Below are positions 11,053 to 21,111 of a stretch of 64,000 bases of DNA, in pieces. The position numbers and the translations under genes were made by a program. The notes beneath the pieces are model-generated. The model was not told the DNA's origin and did not search any database. It worked only from the letters and a program-made list of their open reading frames with translations. Source of the stretch: Rhinopomastus cyanomelas (Eukaryota > Chordata > Aves > Bucerotiformes > Rhinopomastidae); contig VXBP01008924.1 in NCBI GenBank assembly GCA_013400115.1, forward strand, positions 434,001 to 498,000, written 5' to 3'. Positions within the stretch are counted from its first letter, which is position 1, and every line of letters begins with the position of its first letter.

Positions 11053-11352
11053 GTACTGACTGAGGTACTGCCCATCGCCGGTGCCAGTGGAGGCTGCCCA
11101 CCCCTGCATCACTGCATGAAACATTCCTCCCCGGTGACCGTGCTGCAAAGAACAGGATCGCGTTCGCATTCATACAGAAGAAGTTCAGGACAGTCAGTGC
11201 TCACCCGTACTTCAGTGCTAATAAAGCACTGAAAAGGCATTCCAGGAAGAGAAAAGCCAGACACAGTAGCCAAAAAAGGCAAAGCCATGTGACTTGTGGG
11301 CATCCTCAGGCTGACCCTTCAAATCGGTTGAAACAAGATCATAAATCTGTGT

Positions 11353-11788
11353 TTGAAGGACCCGGAGCTGCTGGAGAGAGCCCAGTGCAGAGCCGCAGAG
11401 ACGATGGAGGGAGGGGAGCATCTCCCTGCTGAGGGAGCTGGGGCTCTGGAGCTGGGGAAAAGGAGCCTGAGGGGTGACCCCATGGATGTTGATAAATATG
11501 TGAGGGGTGGGTGTCAGGAGGATGGAGCCAGGCTCTGCTCAGGGTCGCCCAAGAATAGGACAAGGGGCAGCTGGTGTCAGCTGGAGCAGAGGCGGTTTCA
11601 CATCAACATGAGAAGGAACTTCTTCATGGTGAGGGTGACAGAGCCCTGGAAGGGTCTGCACAGGGGGGTTGTGGAGTCTCCTCCTCCTGAGGGATTTAAA
11701 ACCCATCTGGACATGTTCTATGTGACTGGATCTAGGGGACCCTGCTGTGGCAGGGGGACTGGACTGGATGGTCTTTCGAGGTCCTGAT
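11353..11788 (+). mobile_element. CR1 3' part with reverse-transcriptase C-terminus, group A
   Basis: The open plus frame from 11353 (LLERAQCRAAETMEGGEHL, then WCQLEQRRFHINMRRNFF) is the RT end. The UTR ends at GGTCTTTCGAGGTCCTGATG without the last octamers. Confidence 0.95.
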
Positions 11789-11877
11789 GGCTATGAGAGT
11801 TGCAGCCACTACAAGAGTTACAGCCCACTACGAGAGTTGCAGTAGCTACTCAGTACCCACCCCTACACAATGTTTTC

Positions 11878-11948
11878 CTGTAAGAAGAGGGTTGGACTTG
11901 ATGATCTCTTGGGTCCCTTCCAACCCCTAACATCCTATGATCCTATGA
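11878..11948 (+). mobile_element. CR1 terminal fragment
   Basis: GGGTTGGACTTGATGATCTC, then CCCTTCCAACCCCTAACATC and two octamer-like units ATCCTATG. It is diverged from group A and may be a separate older group. Confidence 0.72.
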
Positions 11949-12443
11949 ACAAGAGCTGAAAAGTGTGGAGAAGTCTTGAAGATACGAGCACAGCAGTGGG
12001 AACATCCCAAGGGTATCCAGAATTCACTTTGCCTATTTCCATTCCATACAAAACAGACACTGGCATCACTCTAAAAACTTGTAATACTGTAAACAAAGGA
12101 GAAACAGCCCAAACAACCCCAAAAACCTAGACAAACTCATGTCTCCACCTAAGTACATTAATTCACAGTGGCACAGATTGGCTGAGTGAGACAGGGCAAG
12201 GTTCTGCCTGGAGTTGGAGGGAGCATTTGTTTCTGTCTCACTGAAACGTCTTCCAGTGACCACGCCAGATCTTACCCATGTTACTGAAACCCTGCCAGGC
12301 TCACATCAGAACAGTTACTGAAGTCAGACCCTAAATAATCACTAAAATAGCCACAGAACCTAAAAAACTAACTCTCAACTAAACTGTCCATGTGTAGCCC
12401 ACATCTGAGACTAAACTACAGCAACTGCTCTATCACCAGACAG
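11949..12443. other. Single-copy spacer
   Basis: A minus-strand segment about 12280-12335 has a good acceptor and donor (ACATGG/GTAAGA) but no open frame. It could be a non-coding exon or a pseudo-exon. Confidence 0.4.
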
Positions 12444-12560
12444 CACCTGGCCATGTTCCTGTGCGGCTGGATCTAGGGGATCCTGCTGTGGCAGGGGGAC
12501 GGGACTGGATGATCTCTTGAGGTCCCTTCCAATCCCTGATGTTCTGTGACTCTGTGGTAT
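12444..12560 (+). mobile_element. CR1 3' end fragment, group A
   Basis: CACCTGGCCATGTTCCTGTG to the group A terminus and a tail unit. Confidence 0.93.
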
Positions 12561-12596
12561 CATCTCAGAGATTAAATCAGTTGTTCAATTTCTTAC

Positions 12597-12681
12597 CTTG
12601 TTTTGAAGTTCTTTCCTTTTGTCTAAGACGTACGAGAACTTGAAAAGCAGATTCCATGGGAGTCATCTGTTTCAGCCTCAT
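12597..12681 (-). CDS. Candidate internal exon, unknown minus-strand gene
   Basis: 85 bp read on minus between a textbook acceptor (CTTTCCTCTTGTTTAG) and a textbook donor (AACAAG/GTAAGA). Only one of the three frames is open: MRLKQMTPMESAFQVLVRLR and then QKERTSKQ, entering at phase 0 and leaving at phase 1. The upstream candidate exon at 12782-12991 leaves at phase 0, so the two splice in frame across a 100-bp intron. The text is helical and basic. The family is not recognised. Confidence 0.42.
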
Positions 12682-12781
12682 CTAAACAAGAGGAAAGTAT
12701 TAAAACAGGGTATTTACTTTCTTTCTGACTTCTTAGAAACTCTTATTTCTTCTGGTTTAAATAAATTAGCTTTAGCTTTAC

Positions 12782-12991
12782 TGTCAGACAGAGTAGTAAA
12801 GACCTCCAGGCTTCTGCAAAGAGATGGATAAGCTCAATTTCTGCAAGAGACTGCCTGGTAGAACCCGATGCAGGTTCACTCTGCATATCTGCAAGTTTTA
12901 AAAGCCACAGAATAACGGACAGCAGAACCTTCCCATCAATCTGCTGAATGCAGCCATTAATAATTTCAAGTATCACAGCACTGTGTTCCGA
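12782..12991 (-). CDS. Candidate internal exon, alpha-helical segment
   Basis: 210 bp open on minus (EIINGCIQQIDGKVLLSVIL, then LAEIELIHLFAEAWRS). It starts after TTACAAATAG, which is a weak acceptor, and ends at ACA/GTAAAG. It is phase 0 at both ends, so it fits both the exon at 12597-12681 and the candidate at 13672-13745. The leucine-rich helical text looks like an armadillo/HEAT-type solenoid, but I cannot assign a family. Confidence 0.4.
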
Positions 12992-13079
12992 CTATTTGTA
13001 ACACTACTGAGACGTAGAGATGCACCAGCTCCTTAGGCAGATACACTGATAAATCAGCAGAAGTGTGAAACATCCTGTA

Positions 13080-13510
13080 CGAGAGCCACAGGGATGATGG
13101 AGGGAGGGAAGCATCTCCCTGACGAGGAAGGGCTGAGGGAGCTGGGAAACAAGGAGCCTGAGGGGTGACCCCGTGAATGTTGATCAATGTGTGAAGGGTG
13201 GGTGTCAGGAGGATGGAGCCAGGCTCTTCTCAGGGGCACCCAGTGACAGGACAAGGGGCAGAGGGTGGGAGCTGGAGCAGAGGAAGTTCCACCTCAGTGT
13301 GAGAAGGACCTTGTTCCCAGTGAGGGTGCCAGAGCCCTGGCAGGGGCTGCCCAGGGGGGTTGTGGAGTCTCCTTGTCTGGAGACGTTTCAATCCCATCTG
13401 GCCATGTTCCTGTGCAACTGGATCTAGGGGATCCTGCTGTGGCAGGGGGGTTGGACTGGATGGTCTTTCTTGGTCCCTTCCAATCCCTGATGCTCTGTGA
13501 GTCTGTGATA
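13080..13510 (+). mobile_element. CR1 3' part, group A
   Basis: RT end starts at about GAGCCACAGGGATGATGGAG. Frame text (CVKGGCQEDGARLFSGAPSD) and the full UTR and terminus follow. Confidence 0.95.
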
Positions 13511-13671
13511 AAATGATCTGAAAATTCATAAAACCGAATTCTAGGCATCGTTGTGGAGAAAGATGAGTTTCACCGCTAGTTAGCATGCCACAGCTTCTTC
13601 CCTTGAAATTGAGAGACTCTGATGTTTATCAACACGCGATGGTGTTTGTTAATTACGTTGATTTTTATTAC

Positions 13672-13745
13672 TGGTTCCCACAATTTGAAGTAATTACAAA
13701 AGAAACACCAGAACCAGATTCGTGATTGTTCATTGTCTGTGGCAT
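13672..13745 (-). CDS. Candidate internal exon
   Basis: A strong acceptor on minus (CAACATCTTTCCTACAG) and a fair donor (ACCA/GTAATA) enclose 74 bp. One open frame enters after two bases (ATDNEQSRIWFWCFFCNYFK, then LWEP) and leaves at phase 0, matching the next candidate exon at 12991. A second frame (MPQTMNNHESGSG) is also open, so the frame choice rests on the neighbour. Confidence 0.3.
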
Positions 13746-14362
13746 CTGTAGGAAAGATGTTGGCTCCACAATCAACGTTAACAGGCTTTATTGAAAACGA
13801 AGGCAAAATGGATGATAAACGTTGTCTATAATGGAGCTTTGTTGTTCATATAATTATATTTTGTGTAAAAAACCACAAGGAGGCAAAGCCGGCCCGACTT
13901 CATTTTTCCATTAGAAAGGAGTTGACTGTCTCCATCCCATGGTACCAGCTGCACCGTGCTTTGTACCAGATCAGTGTGCCTTAATTTCAATAGCCTGCAG
14001 AGACAGTTTAGTTTCTAAGTGCCGTCTTTTTGCAGATGTGCCAAGGGAAAGATAATTTTGGGCTCTCTAATCATATGCAGGCCGCCAGTCCTTCCTTCTG
14101 AAGCTTCACTCCGCGTGGTGCTTACAGAAGAGCCCTGTATAGAAATCAGAACTTCAAAATAAAATGCATTTTAAGTCAGTCTGTTTCCCATAAGGATTCT
14201 CCGACACGGCTTGGAATCTGGACTGAATATGAGTATTTGTTACTCAAGGGTGGATGAAACACTGGTTGAAAAGAATCTGTGTGGAAAGGCTTTGCAAATA
14301 TGAGAACAGGATTTTTACAAAAGTTAGTGAGGGGCGATGACAGGAGCAGGGGGAGGAGAGCC
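13746..14362. other. Single-copy stretch
   Basis: A plus-strand acceptor-like site (GCCGTCTTTTTGCAG, about 14034) precedes a 40-codon open frame that ends just before AATAAA at 14158. This could be a terminal exon but has no partner. No repeats. Confidence 0.35.
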
Positions 14363-14641
14363 TCTCCATCGTCTCTGTGGCTCTGCGCTGGGCTCTCTCC
14401 AGCAGCTCCGTGTCCTTCTGGAGCTGAGGGGCCCACAGCTGGACAGAAGATGCCAGCTGTGGCCTCCCCAGGGCAGAGTAGAGGGGGAGGAGAACCTCTC
14501 TCCATCTGCTAACCACTCCCCACTTCTGATCCACCCCAGGACCCTGTTGCCCGTCTTGGCCACATAGGCCCACTGCTGGCTTCTGACCATCCTGCTGGCC
14601 ACCAGGACCCCCAGGTCCCTTTCTCCTCCACTGCTTTCCCA
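14363..14641 (-). mobile_element. CR1 internal reverse-transcriptase fragment
   Basis: Minus translation includes RDLGVLVASRMVRSQQWAYV and ELLERAQRRATETME, the RT part upstream of the C-terminal end. No UTR. Frameshifts split it into three overlapping frames. Confidence 0.9.
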
Positions 14642-14732
14642 TAATAGACTTAGGTAATAGAAAGTGTTGCCCAAGGAATCCATAATACCCTGATTTCCCT
14701 TGGTAGCACACAGTTACCGATTTACTTCAGCT

Positions 14733-14887
14733 ACCACTTCGACATCAACATGAGAAGGACCTTCTTCCCAGTGAGAGTCTGCCCAGGGGGGCTGTGGAGT
14801 CTCCTTCTCTGGAGTCGCTGTGGCAGGGGGACTGGACTAGACGGGTCCCTGCAAATCCCTAATGCTCTGTGATTCAGTGACACATGA
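14733..14887 (+). mobile_element. CR1 3' end with internal deletions, group A
   Basis: CATCAACATGAGAAGGACCT, then the GGGGCTGTGGAGTCTCCTTC segment jumps directly to GCTGTGGCAGGGGGACTGGA. At least two internal deletions relative to other group A copies. Confidence 0.9.
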
Positions 14888-15345
14888 GTATATGAAAAAT
14901 GCACTGTAATCACCAAATGATTATGAGCAAAGACACTGTTAGTTTGTGCAGCACCAGTGGCAGAAGGCAGAGTAAGCCTCTAAACTTCAAATATCATTTG
15001 CACCTTGAAATGAAGGAGCAGAGATATAATGAGGCTAATTTTTAATGGTAATCCTTTCTTAAAGGATTAGAAAGTGAAACGAACAGAGCAGATCCTGACT
15101 ATTTCTTGGAGCGAGGCTTTAATCACGGTGTAATGCAGCTGAACACAGCTTGGTCGGGTGCTTATTTAATTATCATTAAATGCTTGCGACACACGCGGCA
15201 GGGACAACGGCCCCATTGCTAGGCATCGACACGAGGCTCTGTGTCTAATGATCAGTCCAGAGCAAAGCAGTTGGCAAGTGTCCTCAGCGTACTCTCTGAT
15301 GGGCAATATCTGAGAAAATAGGTTGCAGAGAACCTTCTTGAACTG
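14888..15345. other. Single-copy stretch with a minus open frame
   Basis: On minus, a very good acceptor (CAACCTATTTTCTCAG, exon side at 15309) precedes an open frame LPIREYAEDTCQLLCSGLII that reaches a stop at 15166. No donor of normal quality is present, so I list it as possible coding text only. Confidence 0.3.
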
Positions 15346-15836
15346 GCCCCGCCATTCCAGAAGGACACAGAGCTGCTGGAGACAGTCCAGTGCAGAGCCA
15401 CAGAGATGCTGAAGGGAGGGGAGCATTCCCCTGATGGGGAACAGCTGAGGCTCTTGACCTGGGGAAAAAGGAGCCTGAGGGGTGACCCCATGGATGTTGA
15501 TCAATATGTGAAGGGCGGGTGTCAGGAGGATGGAGCCAGGCTCTGCTCAGGGGCACCCAGTGACAGGACAAGGGGCAGCAGGTGTGAGCTGGAGCAGAGG
15601 AGGTTCCACCTCAGTGTGAGAAGGACCTTGTTCCCAGTGAGGGTGACAGAGCCCTGGCAGGGGCTGCCCATGGGGGTTGTGGAGTCTCCTTCTCTGGAGA
15701 CATTTCAAACCCACCTGGCCATGTTCCTGTGTGAGTGGATCTAGGGGCTCCTGCTGTGACAGGGGGATTGGACTGGGTGATCTTTGGGGGTCCCTTCCAA
15801 TCCCTAATGCTCTGGGATTCTGTGTGATTCTGTATC
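15346..15836 (+). mobile_element. CR1 3' part with reverse-transcriptase C-terminus, group A
   Basis: About 490 bp: GACACAGAGCTGCTGGAGAC through QYVKGGCQEDGARLCSGAPS in frame, full UTR, terminus and an extra tail unit (GATTCTGTGTGATTCTGT). Confidence 0.96.
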
Positions 15837-16278
15837 AGTTGCACATTTCTGCAGCAACCCCTTTGGTTCCTTGGCTGATGCTGAAAAAGTGAAGCCCAAA
15901 CAACATTGCTCTTCCCTGGGTTATAAACAGAACAGTGGAGAAAGTAATTTTTAGCTTTTTTTCCTTCAAGGCTCAACAGCAATTTGTATTTTGTATTCTG
16001 ATACTGGTCAGACAAAGGATTTATATCTCACACCATCATCTTTGCTGTTGTTCTGGTTATTATTTCTAAGAATCCCCATAACACACCAGCACGGAGAATG
16101 CGGCTTTGCTGGATTCCGTGGGCAAACAAATACACATTGGGGAAAGGATTTCATCTATTAACAAAGATGAATGCATTCATTTTTTTCAGTATCTAAAATC
16201 TACTGGCTAGTGCAATGTGTCTCAGGGATGGTGCTCGTGAATCTGGAAGAAACAAGCTTCAGAAATCAGCTTCTCTAC

Positions 16279-16475
16279 CTTAAAGTCACGGAGTCGCTCA
16301 GGTCTTGCAGCTCCCCTGCCCCAAGCTTGGGGCAGCTAACAGCAGTTACCCCAGGACTGAGCCCTCTTGGGTTTTTAATGTCTTCACAGCTGGAAACTCT
16401 GAGAAAGCTCACCAGTGCTGAGTACATGGGAAGGCTCACCTCCCTTGTCCTGCTAACAGCAGCATCTAACACGGT
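16279..16475 (-). CDS. Candidate internal exon
   Basis: 197 bp open on minus, TVLDAAVSRTREVSLPMYSA then LVSFLRVSSCEDIKN and GAGELQDLSDSVTL. It lies between an acceptor (CGTCAAACCTCACAG) and a good donor (TTTAAG/GTAGAG), phase 0 to 2. The acceptor lies within about 10-25 bp of the 5' break of the group D CR1 at 16486, so the polypyrimidine tract may be partly CR1-derived. The plus strand of the same DNA is also open (16171-16488). The helical leucine-rich text fits the other minus-strand candidates. Confidence 0.4.
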
Positions 16476-16485
16476 CTGTGAGGTT

Positions 16486-16668
16486 TGACGGCTGGGATGG
16501 GCTGCCCAGGGGGGTGGTGGGTGCCCCGTCCCTGGAATCACTTAAGGTCAGGCTTGATGGGGCTCTGAGCAGCCTGAGCTAGGTAGACTTGTCCCTGTGT
16601 AGAGAGGCTGGACTAGATGACCTCTAGAGGACCCTTCCAGCCTAGAACATTCTATGATTCTGATTCTA
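16486..16668 (+). mobile_element. CR1 3' end, group D
   Basis: GGCTGGGATGGGCTGCCCAG, then the D terminus with two tail units. 5' break next to the candidate exon at 16475. Confidence 0.93.
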
Positions 16669-16675
16669 GACTTTT

Positions 16676-16790
16676 TTTGTTGCAAGGGCACATCGCTGTT
16701 TCATGATTGACTTGCTGCCCATCAGGAACCCAAGATACTTCTTGGCAAAGAATGAGTTAAGGAGGGGCTCGATGGTGGCTGCTCTATCAG
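16676..16790 (-). mobile_element. CR1 internal reverse-transcriptase fragment
   Basis: Minus translation AKKYLGFLMGSKSIMKQRCA corresponds to the RDLGVLVD.KL..S.QCALAAKK stretch of CR1 RT. Probably an older copy into which the next element inserted. Confidence 0.75.
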
Positions 16791-16792
16791 CT

Positions 16793-17200
16793 TCTAAGTG
16801 ACTTTTAAACACATCCAGGGATGGGGACTCGACCACCACCCTGGGCAGCCCAGTCCAGGCCCTGACCACTGTCTCCATCAAGAATTTCTTCCTGATGGCC
16901 AGTCTAACCCTCTCCTGTTGGAGCTTGTAGCCCTTCCTTCTGCTTCTGCTGCTAATGACCTGTGAGCAGAACCCAGCACCAACATCTCTGCAGGGTCCTT
17001 TCAGGTAGCTGTAGAGAGCAATGAGGGCTCCCCTCAGCCTCCTCTTCCTCAAACTTAACAGCCCTAAAATGTCTCCATCTCTCCTCATCAGGTTGATTTT
17101 CCAGGCCCTTCCCCAGAGTTGCAGCCCTCCTCTGCCCTTGCTCCAGCCCCTTGCTGTCCCCCTTGGACTGAGGTGCCCAAAACTGGACCCAGTGCTCAGT
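16793..17200 (-). mobile_element. Inverted 5' part of one CR1 copy, group B
   Basis: Reverse complement of the B-type RT C-terminus (KRRLRGALIALYSYLKGPCR) plus the start of the UTR. It ends, in element coordinates, at ...AGTCACTTAG. The next 100 bp continue the same element in sense orientation almost exactly where this part stops. That is the structure expected from twin priming. Confidence 0.9.
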
Positions 17201-17301
17201 GTGTTGGGGGACCTTGTTTAGGGGTGACCTTGTAGAGTAGGGTTGCTGGTTGGACTCTACGATCCTGGGGGTCTTTTCCAACCTGAATGAGTCTATGATT
17301 T
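17201..17301 (+). mobile_element. Sense 3' part of the same CR1 copy, group B
   Basis: Starts GTGTTGGGGGACCTTGTTTA and runs to the B terminus. In other B copies this text follows the AGTCACTTAGATGTG segment directly. Only a few bases are lost at the inversion breakpoint. Confidence 0.92.
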
Positions 17302-17808
17302 ATCTCAGAGGTCCATGTAAGCAAAAAACCCATCCAAGCAATCTTCAGAGGGAGTGTTTCAGCCAGCAGCTGGCTGCGACTACAAACTATACATTTCGAA
17401 AGGGAAGATTATAGAGTAATAAGCCCTAATCCCCACACCACCGCCAGATTCTCATGAATTAATGCATCAGCTCATAAATAAATTAAACACTCAAACCTCT
17501 GCCTAAACTGATGTTCAATCATTTCCTTGCATCCCTGCGGGCATCTGAGTGTTCACTCAGATTTCTTTAATTACTAGTCATCAACATCAGAAGGAACTCT
17601 GAACTCCCTCTCCCTGCACGCTCACAACACGAAGCAAGTTGAGTAAGACCAAATGAATGGATGAGTGGCACTGAATGGACTATAGTTTTACTAATCCCTG
17701 AGGTAACCTTATTAATTACTGCACATAAAGTTTTAAGGTTATGTTCTCATGACAGAAATAGACTTGTATTTATGGTACTCAAACTTTTAATGGTACTTTT
17801 ACCATTAT
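17302..17808. other. Single-copy AT-rich spacer
   Basis: No repeat, no candidate exon. AT-rich run with TAAATAAATTAAAC at about 17476-17490. Confidence 0.55.
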
Positions 17809-18066
17809 GAAAACAGGCCGAGGGAGCTGGGGTTGTTCAGCCTGGGAATGAGCAGGCTCTGGGGAGACCTCACAGTGGCCTTCCAGTAGCTGAAGGGGAC
17901 TACAGGAAAGCTGAGGAGGGACTTTTTACAGGGCAGGGGGTGAGAGGACAAGGGGTAATGGTTTTAATCTGAATGATGAGAGACTTAGGTTGGAGGTTCT
18001 GTAGTGTAAAGATAGTCAGACACTGGATCGTTAAGGTCCCTTCCAACTCTAACCTTTCTATGACCT
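17809..18066 (+). mobile_element. CR1 3' end, diverged group
   Basis: AGGGAGCTGGGGTTGTTCAG, CTTCCAGTAGCTGAAGGGGA and the end CCCTTCCAACTCTAACCTTT. The UTR differs from A-H and may be a ninth group. Confidence 0.88.
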
Positions 18067-18100
18067 CTCTCACTCTTCAATTTCTATAACTTTGTAGTTA

Positions 18101-18215
18101 CCATAGAATCCCAGAACATTGGGGATTGGAAGGGACTTGGAAAGATCATCCGGTCCAATCCCCTGGCACAGTAGGATCTCCTAGATCCAGCTGCACAGGA
18201 ACGTGGCCAAGCAGG
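18101..18215 (-). mobile_element. CR1 3' end fragment, group A
   Basis: Inverted terminus with ATAGAATCCCAGAACATTGG and GATCTCCTAGATCCAGCTGC. Confidence 0.93.
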
Positions 18216-18801
18216 TCAGTTGTACAATGTTCTCTATTTACTTGTTCACAGTCCATTCTATCTGATGATAAAGGGCAGATCCCTCAGGTTCCAATTACTC
18301 GTGTCTCTGGCAGATGTAATCCAGTAGGCAGCCCGTGACTTTGGAACATGTACATCCATTGGATGTCTCTGCAAAGAATAACTAAGCCAATTCTTAGTGC
18401 CCAGTTGTCAAAGGTAGGAAAAAATGTGGTGATGTTAACTTCAGCTTTGTTGTCTCACTCAGGCTGCAGAGGAAACTCTACATCCTAGGGAGAAGAGGGA
18501 TTTCAGGTGTTTTCCTTTTTTTAAGAGCTACTACACACCTTAGACATGCCCACAACATGAGTGCTGTTTGAAGGCATCAAATTACTGCCCATGTGTCAGG
18601 TATGCTGGTAACTCACTGCATCAAAGTGCTGTCCTCTTTGCCTGACAGAACAAGACATGGCTTTGGTTTTCTTTTTGTTGCAATAAACCAGCAGAAACAC
18701 ACTTCTAAAAGCTTAATAAAATATCTGAGCTTGTTTAGGCCATTTCTTTTCAAACCACAGATAACTGCATTCTCTCTGGTGACTATGAGGAAAGAACATC
18801 A
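18216..18801. other. Single-copy spacer
   Basis: Contains several splice-like sites on both strands (for example a 44-bp plus segment at 18464-18507) but no supported exon. AATAAA motifs at about 18680 and 18716. Confidence 0.45.
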
Positions 18802-19048
18802 GTGACAGAGCCAGAGGGAAGGGCTTTAAGCTTCAACAGGGGAGGGTTAGACTGGCCATCAGGAAGAAATTCTTCCCAGAGAGAGTGGTCAGGGTGGGTG
18901 TTGAGTCCCCATCCCTAGATGAGTTTAAAAGTCGCTGAGATGTGGTGTTGGGGGATGTGGTTTAGGGGTGACCTTGTAGAGGGAGGGTTGGTGGTTGGAC
19001 TCCATGATCCCAGGGGTCTTTTCCAACTGGAATGATTCTGGGATTCTG
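18802..19048 (+). mobile_element. CR1 3' end, group B
   Basis: GTGACAGAGCCAGAGGGAAG, KKF-coding segment, UTR and the B terminus. Confidence 0.95.
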
Positions 19049-19185
19049 CCAGTGGAGAGTTAAAGAGATGGGAGTGTTTTTCAGAAGGAAGAAGCAAGCA
19101 GCTGACGATAAGTCTTCCAATCCACAAAGTACTGGACAAGCAGGGAATGCGCATGTCTAACCCAACTGCTGCCTTCTGAAAGCAC

Positions 19186-19404
19186 CTCTGCAGAACAGAG
19201 CGAACGCTGTGTAAAATGTAGAGGTGATTATTCATGTATTCATCCATCCCCAATCTGCAGCTACCGCGCTGTATCTTGCAGTCCTGCGTTAATGTCAGCG
19301 CTGTTTGCAAATCAGGAAAAGGAGTACTTTTAAGGTCAGCTGTTTGCTGAGAGGCAGCAGAGAATGTAGCATTTAGCAAACACGTCGTAAACACACAGCT
19401 CGCA
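19186..19404 (-). CDS. Candidate exon, long minus open frame
   Basis: The minus frame is open from before 19394 to beyond 19050 (over 110 codons): NATFSAASQQTADLKSTPFP, later MDEYMNNHLYILHSVRSVLQ. A fair acceptor at 19405 (GATTTCCTGAG) or a very strong one at 19340 (TTCTCTGCTGCCTCTCAG) and a fair donor (CAGAG/GTGCTT at 19186) define the listed range, phase 2 to 2. This would join the candidate at 20495-20620 in frame. The exact borders are uncertain. Confidence 0.32.
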
Positions 19405-19656
19405 CTCAGGAAATCATTCCTGCGTTGTGTTTACTTGCCTCTGTCGACATCCGTATTGCACATTTTCATTTCCCTGCGACTGTGGCAATAAACACCCGCA
19501 GGCCTCTCCGTGCCACCGCTTTGCCAGTAACGCAGTGCTTTAGGCAGTGCAGTGTCTGAAGGAAAAGATGTCTCCAACCCATTTGTCTGACGTCTTGAAG
19601 GTAGGGCTAATGTGGTGTTCAAGTGGAGGAGGGTGATCAGAATGAACCAAAGAGCT

Positions 19657-19813
19657 TCACAGAATCACAGAACATCAGGGATCGGAAGGGACCTCCAAGG
19701 ACCATCCAGTCCAACCCCCTGCCACAGCAGGATCCCCTAGATCCAGTGGCACATGGCCAGGAGGGTTTGAAATGTCCCCAGAGAAGGAGACTCCACAACC
19801 CCCCTGGGCAGCC
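19657..19813 (-). mobile_element. CR1 3' end, group A
   Basis: Inverted terminus TCACAGAATCACAGAACATC with a doubled tail unit, to CCCCCCTGGGCAGCC. Confidence 0.95.
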
Positions 19814-20106
19814 TGTTCATACCCTGGCTCTGAAGACAAAAGGTTTATATACAAAACACAGTGTGATTGCTGAGTGCTTTGCTCACAGTAAGGGAAGCAC
19901 CTTGGACGCTGGCAATTTACCTTATTACCTACATTTTGCTTCAAATTTCAAACTGGAAGTTTGATTTCAAAATACAATTTATTCACTTGCTAAATCATAG
20001 AATCACAGGTCACCTGAGGAATGTCTCTGCTGACTGTGCGTTGAAAGTTCCAAACCAGGACAGCAGACTAAAACAAAACATGCTACTCTTGACTGAGTGC
20101 TCAAAA
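19814..20106. other. Single-copy spacer
   Basis: No repeat or supported exon. A lone tail-like TAGAATCACAG at about 19998 may be a CR1 stub. Confidence 0.45.
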
Positions 20107-20430
20107 ATCACAGAATCACAGAATTATTGAGGCAGAAAGGGCCCTCTGAGCTCAGCCAGCCCGGCCCAGGACCTAACAGCACCACAGTGGCCAGACCAGG
20201 GCACTAAGGGCAGAGCCAGGCTGGCCTTCAACACCTCCAGGGATGGGGACTCCCCCACTGCCCTGGGCAGTGTGTTCCAGGCTCTGATCACCCTTTCCAT
20301 GAGGAAGGGCTTCCTAACATCCACCCTAACCCTCCCCTCGTGCAACTTCAGGCCCTGCCCTGTCATCCTGGTGCTGGTTGCCTGGGAGAAGAACCTGACC
20401 TCCACCTGACTCCAACCTCCCTTCAGGTTA
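20107..20430 (-). mobile_element. CR1 3' end, group C
   Basis: Two inverted tail units, then GAGGCAGAAAGGGCCCTCTG, the CAACACCTCCAGGGATGGGG segment and the codons for RKPFLMERVIRAW on minus. Long and well preserved for group C. Confidence 0.95.
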
Positions 20431-20494
20431 CAGCTGTTACGAATCATCACTGCATCGTTTACAACCACGGATTTTACAGCAAATAAAGACTAAC

Positions 20495-20620
20495 CTGAAC
20501 AGCAATTTAAACCATCCTGAGAAGCTGGAAGATGCCTCAGGTTTCTCAGTCTTAGAAGAATAAAATATATTTGCCATGGAGTCAGTGCATTTTGAAATTT
20601 CAGCTGTTATCTGTGAGGTG
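20495..20620 (-). CDS. Candidate internal exon
   Basis: 126 bp on minus between an acceptor (TGGACTGCTGCAG) and a good donor (GTTCAG/GTTAGT). One frame is open: TSQITAEISKCTDSMANIFY then SSKTEKPEASSSFSGWFKLL. Phase 2 in and 2 out, matching the candidate at 20894-20964 (0 to 2) upstream and 19186-19404 downstream. Serine-rich linker followed by a hydrophobic helix. Product unknown. Confidence 0.37.
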
Positions 20621-20893
20621 CTGCAGCAGTCCACACAGTTAAATTTTGGTTTGATGTATAAATACAGGTTTGTGCTGGTGGTGCTACAACAAAATCTGAC
20701 TACTGCTAGGAGCAGAATGACACCGGCATAAAGCTGGTGAAGATCAGATTGATCTCTTCTCTAGGGAAAAAATTACTCTATTTAAATATATACAGGCATT
20801 AAAATATCTGTGTGTGTGTGTTTGTGGCTGTAGCCACAACAAACACAGACTGGATCTGGGCACTCACAGGTAGGCGACGTGTACATCAGATAC

Positions 20894-20964
20894 CTGTCAA
20901 GCCTGTGTAATCTTGTTGAACTTATAAGAAATGAAAGAGTCAGGTGGGAGTCCCACTGTGAAAT
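20894..20964 (-). CDS. Candidate internal exon
   Basis: 71 bp on minus. Acceptor CCCAAGGTGTGCAG (weak pyrimidine tract), good donor GACAG/GTATCT. Open frame ISQWDSHLTLSFLISSTRLH, phase 0 to 2. The frame is open further upstream to 21054, so the true start could lie there. Confidence 0.28.
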
Positions 20965-21111
20965 CTGCACACCTTGGGTGTCTTTGCTGCTCCTCCCCCA
21001 AGCTGAAGTCCCTCGGTGACACCTGTCATCATCTGTTTGTGCTAGTTTAAGCAACAGAAAACTTCCCGGTTCGTTTCAGACAGCAGGTCATGAACGGAGC
21101 ACGTGGATCAG

